Source: CAVTQZ01 sp963737015 (GTDB taxonomy: Bacteria > Actinomycetota > Acidimicrobiia > Acidimicrobiales > UBA8190). From it: a stretch of 64,000 nucleotides of DNA. Positions 53,928 through 62,281 of this stretch are shown here, in pieces. The translations under genes and the position numbers were made by a program. Numbering within the stretch: position 1 is the first letter of the stretch; the number at the start of each line of letters is the position of its first letter. The stretch is from the NCBI GenBank assembly GCA_963737015.1, contig CAVTQZ010000001.1, forward strand, positions 2,604,001 through 2,668,000, in the 5' to 3' direction. The notes below the pieces were generated by a model. The model saw nothing but the letters and a program-made list of their open reading frames with translations. It made no database searches and was not told the origin of the DNA.

Positions 53928-54095
53928 GGCCAAGGACCCTACCCTTCGGGGCAAAGCGCCAACGATTCCGCCTGCGGCTGTTGGCTCGAAGTGGCCTTAG
54001 AATCGAGCTCACAAGATCGCTGCGCCTGCGGTCGGGGCACGAATCCGATCAGCAGCAGGCGGTAGCGGTGAGGCCCCATCTTTCGGAGGTGACCC

Positions 54096-55280
54096 ATGGC
54101 CGGTTCCGTGATCCTCGCAGGCGCCCGCACGCCGATCGCCAAGTTCTCAGGCGCGTTCGCCACCCTCACCGCCATGGATCTCGGCGGCTTTGCGATCGCC
54201 GCGGCTTTGGAGCGAGCGGGCGTCTCCCCCGAGGACGTCGACTACGTGTTCATGGGCCAGGTGCTCCTCGCGGGACAGGGCCAGATCACAGCACGCCAGG
54301 CCGCGACCAAGGCCGGGGTCCCGATGACCGTCCCCGCCACCACGGTGAACAAGGTGTGTCTCTCCGGCTTGAACTCCATCTATCTCGCGGACCTGCTCAT
54401 CGGAGCAGGGGAGGCGGAGGTGGTGGTGGCGGGGGGAATGGAATCGATGACCCAGGCCCCCTACCTGCTTCCCGGAGCGAGAGCCGGATACCGGATGGGT
54501 GACGGGAAGCTCGTCGACTCGATGATGTACGACGGCCTTTACTGCCAATTCGACCATTGCGCGATGGGCGAGGGCACCGAGCGCTACAACCAGGCCGAGG
54601 GCATCACCCGCGAGGCGCAGGACTCCTTCGCCGCCCTCTCCCACGAGCGCGCCGCGAACGCCATCAAGGAAGGGCGCCTGGCCGACGAGATCGTCGCCGT
54701 TCCGGTACCCCAGAGAAAGGGCGACCCGGTGGTGGTGGACACCGACGACGGGGTGCGTCCGGGTACCACGGCCGAGTCGCTCTCCGGGCTCAAGCCCGCC
54801 TTCGACCCGAAGGGGACGATCACGGCCGGGAATGCCAGCCAGATCTCCGACGGCGGGGCGGCCGTGATCGTGACCTCGAAGGCTAAGGCCGAGTCCCTCG
54901 GAGTGACGCCCCTCGGGGAGGTCCTCGGCTACGGACAGGTCGCCGGCCCAGATGCGAGCCTCCTCCACCAGCCCTCGAGGGCGACCATGAAGGCCCTCGA
55001 GAAGCTGGGAAAGGGCGTGAAAGATGTCGACCTCTTCGAGATCAACGAGGCCTTCGCCACTGTCGGTATCGCCTCGATGAAGGAGCTCGGGATCACAGAG
55101 GAGGTCACGAACGTGAACGGGGGCGCAATCGCCCTCGGCCACCCGATCGGGATGTCGGGCACCCGCCTGGCCCTCACGATCCTGAACGAGCTGCACCGAC
55201 GCGGCGGCGGTCTGGGCGTGGCGAGCCTCTGCGGTGGCGGCGGCCAGGGAGACGCCCTGGTAGTCCGGGCCACAGCCTGA
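54096..55280 (+). CDS. Acetyl-CoA acetyltransferase (thiolase)
   Basis: Condenses two acetyl-CoA to acetoacetyl-CoA or runs in reverse. The 394-aa protein has the nucleophile Cys in VNKVCLSGLNSIYLADLLI (about residue 89), GGMESMTQAPYLLPGAR, the His in EINEAFATV...NVNGGAIALGHPIGMSG and the final Cys in GVASLCGGGGQGDALV. AGGTGACCC precedes ATG 54096. It is divergent from ccr by about 170 bases and supplies acetoacetyl-CoA to the 3-hydroxybutyryl-CoA dehydrogenase. Confidence 0.95.
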   Translation: MAGSVILAGARTPIAKFSGAFATLTAMDLGGFAIAAALERAGVSPEDVDYVFMGQVLLAGQGQITARQAATKAGVPMTVPATTVNKVCLSGLNSIYLADLLIGAGEAEVVVAGGMESMTQAPYLLPGARAGYRMGDGKLVDSMMYDGLYCQFDHCAMGEGTERYNQAEGITREAQDSFAALSHERAANAIKEGRLADEIVAVPVPQRKGDPVVVDTDDGVRPGTTAESLSGLKPAFDPKGTITAGNASQISDGGAAVIVTSKAKAESLGVTPLGEVLGYGQVAGPDASLLHQPSRATMKALEKLGKGVKDVDLFEINEAFATVGIASMKELGITEEVTNVNGGAIALGHPIGMSGTRLALTILNELHRRGGGLGVASLCGGGGQGDALVVRATA

Positions 55281-55448
55281 CCAAGAGTCCGCAGAACCTC
55301 CCAGCTACCGGCCCCGATCCGCGTGCCGCCCCCGCAAGGTGGCCCGGATCAGGCCGTTCCCCCGGAGAACGTTGATGGTGCAACCCACCACCTCAGAGGG
55401 TGGGCCGGCTCCTCAGGACCGGCAGGGGGACGATCGAGGGGATGGCAG
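55281..55448 (+). other. Structured leader between thiolase and the NlpC/P60 gene
   Basis: This 168-base non-coding stretch holds three candidate hairpins: GATCCG/CGGATC (55316-55350), CCCACC/GGTGGG (55384-55404), and GCCGG-TCC/GGA-CCGGC (55404-55423, loop TCA). The first could terminate the thiolase transcript; no T-run follows it. The others sit just upstream of GAGGGG (55436-55441), the ribosome-binding site of the next gene at 55449. Known riboswitch consensus was not recognised. Confidence 0.4.
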
Positions 55449-56869
55449 ATGCACCGCCGGGGGAGCAATCCGCGTCGAGCTGTTTCACAGGTGCGCGACG
55501 GACTGGTCGAGGGGTGGAAGTGGCTGAACGGGTCGTCCGGCCCGCATGCCAAGCATGCCCGTAATGCGGAGCAGCGCCGCTCGCAGGTGAGAAAGGCGAT
55601 CGCGGTCTTCGGCGTCCTCGGCGCCGCAGCGATCCTCGGTTCTTCCACGCTTCCCGCGACGCACAATCTGATCGCGGTCAAGACGTACAAGGCCTCCGCA
55701 TGGCCGGGTCTCGCCTATTCGGGCTCTTCTCCCCAGGTCGCGTCCCAGACTTCGGCCACGACGACCTCTCCCTGCTCGGTCAGCTCAGGGGATTCAACGA
55801 CTCCTGCGGCCTCGGCTCCTGCACCGGCGAGCTCGCCTGGCGCCACCACTACTCCGGGATCGGGAGCATCCTCCACTCCGGCGAGGAGCACCGGCTCGTC
55901 ATCGGCTTCGAACGGATCGAAGTCCGCGGCCAGGGCGACGACTTCCTCTTACTCGGCGCCTGCTCGGTCCGGTTCTTCGCCCGCGGCGTCCGACGCGACG
56001 GCTTCGGGGGCTTCCCCGTCGACAAGGGTCGTACTGGTGGGTGCAACGAGCGGCGGCTCCGGCGCGAGCTCGACGTCGACCTCGACCACCACTTCGACGA
56101 CGACAACGACGATCCCGGGCACGAGCACACTCCAGAAACTCCCGGGCGCCGGGACGGCCGGCTCCATAGCAAACGCAGCGACGAATGCTGCCGGCTCGGT
56201 GGAGCAGGTTCTCCAGACAGTTCTCGGCGGCAGCGGGGTCACCTCCGCTTCCCGGCCCGGATCCTCGAGCCAGCTCGAGCCCCTTCCCCGATCAGCCAGT
56301 CGTCTGGATCCGACGGTTCGTCAGGTTCGTCTGGTGACGCAGGCTCGTCCGCTCAGGCGGCAACGCCGGCGACCTCGACAGGATCGGCTCCGTCGCTGTC
56401 CTTCGGCGAGGCGTTGGGCGGGACCGACGAAAACATCGGCTGCAACCTCGTCGGTCTCGGTCAGGTGGGTGCGCTCGCTCCGGGCGAGACGCAGGTACAG
56501 GCCGCAGCGGTGAACGCGGCGCTCGGCCTTCTCGGGACGCCTTACGTCTGGGGCGGCGAGTCCAAGCAAGGCTTCGACTGCTCGGGCCTCGTGCAGTTCG
56601 TATTCGACACCGCCGGTGTCCACCTTCCCCGGGTCGCCCAGGACCAGTACGACGCAGGTCCGGCTGTCCCGCCGGGCTCGCCGGTCGTGCCCGGTGACCT
56701 CGTTTTCTTCGGATCTTCACCCCAGAGCGTCGTCCACGTCGGCATGTTCGTCGGTGACGGCCTCATGATCAATGCGCCTTACACAGGTGCTGTCGTCCGG
56801 TTCGACCGCGTTGCGGGGTCCCTCCCGATCGTTGGGGTTACCTCTCCTGGCGGACAACAGATCGCCTGA
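55449..56869 (+). pseudogene. NlpC/P60 family cell-wall peptidase, interrupted by a frameshift
   Basis: NlpC/P60 enzymes cut the peptide stems of peptidoglycan. ATG 55449 opens with MHRRGSNPRRAV and a transmembrane or signal helix (IAVFGVLGAAAILGSS, about residue 55-72). A roughly 190-residue Ser/Thr/Pro/Ala-rich linker with a poly-Thr/Ser run follows. The catalytic domain lies in a different frame at the end: GTPYVWGGESKQGFDCSGLVQFVF (Cys), LVFFGSSPQSVVHVGMFVG (His) and LMINAPYTG. The frames join if one C is restored near the C-run at 56286-56289 (ELPPISQSSG-like reading). The first frame stops at 56513. Assembly error in the homopolymer is likely, since the domain itself is intact. Confidence 0.78.
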
Positions 56870-56915
56870 CCCGGTACCGGCGCCCCACGCCCCCCGGAGG
56901 TGTCGGTACCGGTCA
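56867..56915 (+). terminator. Candidate hairpin terminator after the NlpC/P60 gene
   Basis: TGACCCGGTACCG (56867-56879) pairs with CGGTACCGGTCA (56904-56915), a 12-bp stem with one bulged C and a 24-base GC-rich loop. The stem begins with the TGA stop itself. There is no T-run, so intrinsic termination is uncertain; it may act from either strand toward recR. Confidence 0.45.
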
Positions 56916-57005
56916 GGCGTCCACTTTCTGCGAGTGACCTACTTGGGCTCGCGCGTGGACGTGAACAACTAAAGCTCTGACCAAGAGCTTCCTTCAGGGC
57001 CGGCG

Positions 57006-57605
57006 TCAGGCATCGACCTCTCGCCGGCCCTCGAGTGCTCGGCCCAGGGTCAGCTCGTCCGCGTACTCGAGGTCTCCGCCCACCGGGAGTCCGCTCGCTA
57101 TCCGGGTGACCTTCACTCCGATCGGCTTGATCAACCTCGCTAGGTACAGAGCCGTCGCCTCCCCTTCGAGGTTCGGGTTCGTGCAGAGGATCACCTCGGT
57201 TACCTGACCGTCCTCGAGTCGGCCTAGCAGCTCCCGGACGCGCAGCTGCTCGGGCCCCACGCCCTCGATCGGATTGAGCGCGCCTTGGAGCACGTGGTAG
57301 CGCCCGCGGAACTCCTGTGTCTTTTCCACCGCGACGATGTCGCGCGGGTCCTCGACCACACAGAGAACCGCCGGGTCCCTACGGGGATCCGCGCAGAACT
57401 CACACAGACCCCCTTCCGCGACGTTGAAGCAGAGCGTGCAGGAGGTGACGCGTTCTTTCATGGTGACGATCGCATCCGCTAGGCGCACGGCGTCTTCGGG
57501 AGCGACCTTCAAGAGGTGAAAAGCAATGCGCTGCGCCGACTTGGGCCCTATGCCCGGGAGACGACCCAACTCGTCCACGAGGGAGCGAAGCGGGCCCGAG
57601 AACAC
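57006..57605 (-). CDS. recR: Recombination mediator protein RecR
   Basis: RecR works with RecO/RecF to load RecA at gaps. The 199-aa product has the helix-hairpin-helix LVDELGRLPGIGPKSAQRIAFHLL, the Cys4 zinc finger CTLC...CEFC, the Toprim domain with LCVVEDPRDIVAVEKT and YHVLQGALNPIEGVGPE, and the C-terminal Walker-B-like ALEGRREV. GTG 57605 has GGAGG eight bases upstream. It follows dnaX by 3 bases; the ybaB gene that usually lies between them is absent. Confidence 0.96.
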   Translation of the reverse strand: MFSGPLRSLVDELGRLPGIGPKSAQRIAFHLLKVAPEDAVRLADAIVTMKERVTSCTLCFNVAEGGLCEFCADPRRDPAVLCVVEDPRDIVAVEKTQEFRGRYHVLQGALNPIEGVGPEQLRVRELLGRLEDGQVTEVILCTNPNLEGEATALYLARLIKPIGVKVTRIASGLPVGGDLEYADELTLGRALEGRREVDA

Positions 57606-57608
57606 GTG

Positions 57609-59660
57609 CTACACCTCCTCTGCCCCGGGAAATGCGAGCTTGATCCTCTCCTCGGGGGTGGGCCCAACGCCTGCGGGCAGTGTCTCGGCCTCGAACACGT
57701 CGGGATCGAGAAAGTCGGCTTCTGCATCAGAAGCCTCTTCGTCAGGACGCATCGAGCCGGTGGTGCCGGTGGTGCCGGTGGTACCGATGGAGGAGGTGGT
57801 GTGCGGTCCCGGCGTCGAGGGTCGAGGAGATGCGTTGGGCGCGGTCCGCAGGGTCGTGTCGTCGGTCTCCTCGTCGTCCACGACGAGGGTCAGGGACATC
57901 GAAGCGCCGAAACGCGACCCGAGAGCCGCCTCGACGTCCACGCGCGTCGCCTCGCAATGCGTGCGATGGGTCTCGTTCGGCAGGGCGAACACGGCGGAGC
58001 CGGGCTCCGCTGAGACGAACCGGCCGACGCGAAAGCGTGCCCTCGCTCGAGGCGGAAGCGAGGCAAGAAGCCCGTCGCCCCATACCTCGACGAGGTCGTC
58101 GCGAGAAGGAAATGTGATCGTTCCGGCGGCCTCCTGAGGCGTCTCGGCGATGGGGGGAGGCGCAAGGGCGACAGACGCAACGGTGGTCGTGCTCTCGTGG
58201 CTGAAGCTCCCGGTACCCGACACGACATCGCCGCGGCCAGAGCCCGCCTCGTCACTCGAGTTCTTCGGTGGCGTGGACCTTCGGTGGCCTCCGCCACGGG
58301 ATCCTGTCCCGTGGCCCTTCGTGCCCCGTCCTTCTGAACCTCCGGCCAGACCGCTCAACGCTCTGCGGGCGAGCTCGGGTCCGCCCGACTCCCCACGCGG
58401 CGATGGATCGTCGTCGGCGGCTTCGCGGTCCCGGGCTGACTCCGATCCGGAGGGTGTCGCAGCCGGAGTTGAGGTCCGCGCCGCGGCGGGCTCCTGAGAC
58501 TCCCTCTGCCGTGACGCGCTCTGGGTTCCGCCACCCTGTGAGACTGCGCGCTCGAGGCGATCGACCCTCTCGAGCAGCGCCGTCGTCGAGTCGTCCATCT
58601 CGGGATGGGTGAGCCTTATCAGGACGGCCTCCAGGTGGACGCGTGGGTCCGGGGTGTCGCGCATGTCGACGATGGCACGCCCCAACGACTCCATCGCCTT
58701 CACGAGGGTGGGGAGGCCCATGCGCCTGGCAGCGTCCTCCACGCGTTCGAGCTCCTTGCCGGTGAGAGCGACGAGGTCAGGGGAGAGGACGGCGAGAAAG
58801 CCCTGCCGCAGGTGGTCGGCCAGCTCCGCGGCCAGCCTCTGAGCGTCGTGGCCGGCATTGGCGGCCTTGGCGACCTCCATGAGAACCCGGCTGGCGTCGC
58901 GTTCGGCGAGCGCGTCGGCCATCTCTGCCAGCACCTCCACCTCGTCGCGTACCGCCCCCCCGGCTGCGACCTGGTCGAGCGCCGAGAGCGCGTCGCGTGC
59001 CGATCCGCGCCCTCGTCGAACGGCGCTCTCGAGAGCCTCGGACCCGACCTCGAGGCTTGCTTCTTCCCGCACTTTCTGGAGCAGTCCCGACAGGACCTCA
59101 GGCCCGAGCAGGCGGAACTCGAAGTGCTGGGTCCGGCTCCTGATCGTGGGCAGGACCTTCTGGGCGTCGGTGGTGGCGAGGACGAACACCACGTGACCCG
59201 GCGGCTCCTCGAGGGTCTTCAACAGCGCGTTCGACGCGGCGGTCGAGAGCATGTGGACCTCGTCGATTATGTAGACCTTCCAGCGGCCCGGGGTGCCGAG
59301 AGCCGAATGCGCCACGAGGTCCCGCATCGCGTCGACCCCGTTGTTGGATGCGGCGTCGAGCTCGTGTACGTCCATCGAAGTACCCCGGGCGATCTCTACG
59401 CACGAGTCGCACACCCCGCAGGGTTCGCCGTCCGCCGGCGCAGCGCAGTTGAGCGCCTTCGCCAGGATGCGCGCCGTGGAGGTCTTACCGGTCCCGCGAG
59501 GGCCGCTGAAGAGATACGCGTGCCCCACGCGCCCGTCGCGAACTGCGTTTCGCAGAGCGAGGCTCACGTGCTCCTGCCCGAGGACGTCCTCGAAGCGCTG
59601 GGGGCGAAAACGCCGGTAGAGCGACTGGTACGAGGCGTTCTGTGTCGCGGGATCCGTCAC
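57609..59660 (-). CDS. dnaX: DNA polymerase III subunit gamma/tau
   Basis: The clamp-loader ATPase. From GTG 59660 the 683-aa protein has the start YQSLYRRFRPQRFEDVLGQEHV, Walker A GPRGTGKT at residues 53-60, the zinc-binding CAAPADGEPCGVCDSC, Walker B VYIIDEVHML and sensor FVLATTD. A collar domain reaches about 370, and then a long Pro/Ser/Gly-rich C-terminal region precedes a final conserved tau-type segment. The C-terminus includes a short Gly-Thr-Thr repeat (TTSSIGTTGTTGTTG). The open frame extends upstream into the SRP RNA gene; those codons are not coding. Operon dnaX-recR. Confidence 0.95.
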   Translation of the reverse strand: MTDPATQNASYQSLYRRFRPQRFEDVLGQEHVSLALRNAVRDGRVGHAYLFSGPRGTGKTSTARILAKALNCAAPADGEPCGVCDSCVEIARGTSMDVHELDAASNNGVDAMRDLVAHSALGTPGRWKVYIIDEVHMLSTAASNALLKTLEEPPGHVVFVLATTDAQKVLPTIRSRTQHFEFRLLGPEVLSGLLQKVREEASLEVGSEALESAVRRGRGSARDALSALDQVAAGGAVRDEVEVLAEMADALAERDASRVLMEVAKAANAGHDAQRLAAELADHLRQGFLAVLSPDLVALTGKELERVEDAARRMGLPTLVKAMESLGRAIVDMRDTPDPRVHLEAVLIRLTHPEMDDSTTALLERVDRLERAVSQGGGTQSASRQRESQEPAAARTSTPAATPSGSESARDREAADDDPSPRGESGGPELARRALSGLAGGSEGRGTKGHGTGSRGGGHRRSTPPKNSSDEAGSGRGDVVSGTGSFSHESTTTVASVALAPPPIAETPQEAAGTITFPSRDDLVEVWGDGLLASLPPRARARFRVGRFVSAEPGSAVFALPNETHRTHCEATRVDVEAALGSRFGASMSLTLVVDDEETDDTTLRTAPNASPRPSTPGPHTTSSIGTTGTTGTTGSMRPDEEASDAEADFLDPDVFEAETLPAGVGPTPEERIKLAFPGAEEV

Positions 59661-59704
59661 GGTGGCGATGCTAACGGCGGGGGTGTCGATCAGAGGCAGC
59701 CGAT

Positions 59705-59824
59705 GCCCGGAGCGGTAGCCAGGTTGACTGCGGCACACGACCGGACCCGCTGAGAGCTGCTGCCTTCCGGCCCTGACTCGGTTCACGGGCGACCGTTGCG
59801 CAGGACCCGGCCACCGCACCGGGC
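59705..59824 (-). ncRNA. ffs: Signal recognition particle RNA (4.5S type)
   Basis: On the minus strand the conserved SRP domain IV core GTCAGGGCCGGAAGGCAGCAGC (59756-59777) is present, with the GGAA tetraloop region and the asymmetric loop that binds Ffh. Flanking sequences pair: the 5' GCCCGGTGCGGTGGCC end with the 3' GGCTACCGCTCCGGGC end, giving a closing helix of about 16 pairs. Length about 120 nt; ends are estimated from the helix. It sits 44 bases upstream of dnaX, the common actinobacterial location. Confidence 0.92.
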
Positions 59825-59887
59825 ACCGGCGATTCGCCTTGGACGATAGCCTGCGACCCGCTGCGTCCGAGCAGGCCTCGGACACTC

Positions 59888-59972
59888 GGAGGAGTGCGAG
59901 AGCGGACGAATCGGCACGACTGGAGATCGTGTGTGGGGCAACTCACCGTGGGTTCAAATCCCACCTCCTCCG
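59888..59972 (+). tRNA. tRNA-Ser (anticodon GGA)
   Basis: The type II tRNA has acceptor GGAGGAG/CTCCTCC, anticodon stem CACGA/TCGTG around CTGGAGA (anticodon GGA), a long variable arm, T-arm GTGGG-TTCAAAT-CCCAC and discriminator G. The 3' CCA is not encoded. Its first 27 bases recur at 62282, at the start of a truncated tRNA-Ser(CGA). Confidence 0.96.
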
Positions 59973-59979
59973 CTGACAA

Positions 59980-60453
59980 ATGGGTGAGGTGTCCATCGAC
60001 GACCAGACCGCGATGCTCGTGGCGCTCGAGCAGGCACGAGCTGCCGCCGAGCACGACGACGTCCCGGTTGGGGCCGTGGTCGTCTGCGGGGGCTCGATCG
60101 TGGCGGCTCGACACAACGAGCGCGAGCTTCGGCACGATCCCACCGCTCACGCCGAGCTTCTCGCCCTGCGCGACGCCTCCCAAGCCCTCGGATCCTGGCG
60201 ACTCGACGACGCGACCCTCGTGGTGACCCTGGAGCCGTGCACGATGTGCGCGGGGGCGGCGGTTGCGGCACGCCTGGGACGGCTCGTATTCGGCGCCAAT
60301 GATCCGAAGGCCGGAGCGTGCGGTTCGCTCTACAACCTCTGCAGCGACCCACGCCTGAACCACGAGGTCGTGCTGAGCCCCGGCCTGTTGGCCGAAGAAA
60401 GCGGCCGACTGATCAGTGAGTTCTTCGAGAGACGACGCAAAGGTCAGAGATAG
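59980..60453 (+). CDS. tadA: tRNA adenosine(34) deaminase
   Basis: TadA makes inosine at the wobble position of tRNA-Arg(ACG). The 157-aa protein has the zinc His and catalytic Glu in PTAHAELLALRDA, and the zinc cysteines in VTLEPCTMCAGAAV, followed by LVFGANDPKAGACGSLYNL, typical of TadA. The ATG at 59980 is only seven bases after the tRNA-Ser gene, which leaves no room for a ribosome-binding site; the mRNA may be leaderless after tRNA processing, or start at GTG 59989. The stop lies in a 15-bp tandem repeat. Confidence 0.93.
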   Translation: MGEVSIDDQTAMLVALEQARAAAEHDDVPVGAVVVCGGSIVAARHNERELRHDPTAHAELLALRDASQALGSWRLDDATLVVTLEPCTMCAGAAVAARLGRLVFGANDPKAGACGSLYNLCSDPRLNHEVVLSPGLLAEESGRLISEFFERRRKGQR

Positions 60454-60472
60454 CGCGGGTCAGAGATAGCGC
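60442..60472. repeat. 15-bp tandem repeat carrying the stops of two convergent genes
   Basis: GGTCAGAGATAGCGC occurs at 60442-60456 and 60458-60472 (period 16). Copy 1 supplies the TAG of tadA; copy 2, read on the minus strand, supplies the TGA of the transporter gene. With a single copy the two genes would overlap tail to tail. Confidence 0.92.
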
Positions 60473-61170
60473 CGTACTCCTGCTTCGTGCTCGATGCCGC
60501 GGAGCTGTGTGGCGAAGTCACCGGTGAACGGCTCGCGCATCGCGCCTCGGCGAAGCGTCGGCAGGACGGTGCGCCGACGGGCGTCCTCCAGGAGCAACGC
60601 CACACCGGCGTAGAGCCCGAAGAACGCGAGAGCAAATGAGAGGATTCCGACAGCCTGTCCGAGCCCGACCCCCTTGGCGCCTCCGATAAGCCACACGCCC
60701 GTGACGAGAAAGGTCGGCAAGCCTACGACGGGCACCACGGATAGGGCGAGCTTGCCGGTAGCCGAGCTGATGAGGCCGATGATCACCGGCGCGATCGCGA
60801 AATACCAGATGCCGAGAGCCACCAATCCATCGGTCGGGTTGAGGAGATACACGAGCGCGGTCCCGAGCCACACCCCCGAGAACGTGAGCATCAAAGAGGC
60901 TGCGATCACGTCGCGCCCAGCGATGCTCGACACACCACCGACGAGCTGAAGGACGACAGTAGGGATCAGCAGCAGTCCTATGACCTCCCCCGCAGAAGAG
61001 GGAAGCAGCCCGTAGGCCTGAACGCCGACGATCGACGCTGCGGCGACAAGACCGAAGAAACCGAACGGAAGTCCCGAAGCAATGGGCCGCAGGGTGACGA
61101 CTGCCGGGACCGGGAGCCTCTGTAAGCCCTCGGACCCCGATGGCATGCCCGAAGCGGGCGGATACGTCAT
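60460..61170 (-). CDS. GPR1/FUN34/YaaH (SatP-like) acetate-type membrane transporter
   Basis: The 236-aa membrane protein has six predicted transmembrane helices (about 28-215). It begins after a Pro-containing N-terminus with TLRPIASGLPFGFFGLVAAASIVGVQAYGLL, similar to the NPxPLGL start of YaaH/SatP acetate-succinate uptake proteins. The length and helix count fit. The canonical NPAPLGL is degenerate, so the assignment is tentative. If correct it would supply acetate to the C2-assimilation genes in this window. Convergent with tadA, sharing a duplicated stop region. Confidence 0.6.
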   Translation of the reverse strand: MTYPPASGMPSGSEGLQRLPVPAVVTLRPIASGLPFGFFGLVAAASIVGVQAYGLLPSSAGEVIGLLLIPTVVLQLVGGVSSIAGRDVIAASLMLTFSGVWLGTALVYLLNPTDGLVALGIWYFAIAPVIIGLISSATGKLALSVVPVVGLPTFLVTGVWLIGGAKGVGLGQAVGILSFALAFFGLYAGVALLLEDARRRTVLPTLRRGAMREPFTGDFATQLRGIEHEAGVRRYL

Positions 61171-61260
61171 CCCGACTCCCCTACCCGCGCCTCTTAGGCA
61201 GAAACCTCCTGGTAAGGCGATGCCGTGTTCGATGCCCGTTTACAGGGGAGAGTAAGGACG

Positions 61261-62226
61261 ATGACGCGATGGGGATACACGATGATGTGCGAGCAATCCG
61301 ACCCTCGACAGCTCGTCGACGACGTCGTGCGGGCCGAAGGGGTCGGGTTCGAGTTCGCTGTGATTTCCGATCACTACTTTCCCTGGCTCGACAGCCAGGG
61401 ACACTCGCCTTACGCATGGTCCGTGCTCGGTGCGGCAGCACATGCGACGCGCTCGATCCGACTTATGACCTACGTCACGTGCCCGAGCTTCCTCTACCAC
61501 CCCGCGGTCGTCGCCCAGAAAGCAGCGACCGTTCAGCTCCTGTCCGAGGGACGCTTCACCCTGGGGCTCGGGTCGGGCGAGAACCTGAACGAGCACGTGA
61601 TCGGGCAGGGCTGGCCGCCCGTGCGTGTCCGTCACGAGCGCCTCGAAGAAGCCGTCGAGATCATCCGCGCCCTCTTCACCGAGAAGTACGTGAACTTCGA
61701 CGGGCGCCACTTCCAGGTCGACCGGGCCCGTCTGTGGGATAGGCCGAATGACCCGCCACCCATCGGGATCGCCGCCTCGGGAAAAGCGTCGGTCGAGATG
61801 GCGGCGAGGCTCGCGGACGCGCTGATTGCGGTGGAACCAAGCGCCGAGCACTCTGAGATGTTCGACCGCGCAGGAGGTACTGGCAAGCCCCGCATCGGTC
61901 AGCAGGCAATTTCTTACGACGCCGATGCCGAAGAGGCGCAACGGCGCGCCCACGATCAGTTCCGCTGGTTCGCGAGTGGCTGGAAGGTAATGAGCGAGCT
62001 GCCCACCACGACCGCCTTCAAAGCGGCTAGTGAGAACGTCACTCCCGAGGACGTGCGCGAGCAGATCCCGTGCGGGCCCGACGTCGATGAGCACGTGGAG
62101 AAGATCCGAAAGTTCGCCGACGCGGGTTTCACCGATGTCGCGCTCGTCCAGATAGGCGGTGCCCATCAGGATCAGTTCTTCAAATGGGCTGAAGAAGAGC
62201 TGCTCCCCGCGCTCCGCTCGCTCTGA
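61261..62226 (+). CDS. LLM class F420-dependent oxidoreductase, G6PDH-like (TIGR03557-type)
   Basis: Luciferase-like monooxygenase fold enzymes of this branch use coenzyme F420. The 321-aa protein begins MTRWGYTMMCEQSDPRQLVDDVVRAEGVGFEFAVISDHYFPWLDSQGHSPYAW, very like F420-dependent glucose-6-phosphate dehydrogenase family members, with LLSEGRFTLGLGSGENLNEHVIGQGWPP following. The substrate is uncertain; many homologues are not glucose-6-phosphate enzymes. GGGGAG lies 10 bases before ATG 61261, and an in-frame upstream start (61225) is less likely. Confidence 0.88.
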   Translation: MTRWGYTMMCEQSDPRQLVDDVVRAEGVGFEFAVISDHYFPWLDSQGHSPYAWSVLGAAAHATRSIRLMTYVTCPSFLYHPAVVAQKAATVQLLSEGRFTLGLGSGENLNEHVIGQGWPPVRVRHERLEEAVEIIRALFTEKYVNFDGRHFQVDRARLWDRPNDPPPIGIAASGKASVEMAARLADALIAVEPSAEHSEMFDRAGGTGKPRIGQQAISYDADAEEAQRRAHDQFRWFASGWKVMSELPTTTAFKAASENVTPEDVREQIPCGPDVDEHVEKIRKFADAGFTDVALVQIGGAHQDQFFKWAEEELLPALRSL

Positions 62227-62281
62227 CCACGACGGCACCTGTCTGCCCTAGAGTTTCGGGCGGTTCGGCGGCGGCCGACCG

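Noticed and set aside
55281..55448. A ydaO-type c-di-AMP riboswitch
   Set aside because: The conserved core elements of that riboswitch were not found; only generic hairpins are present.
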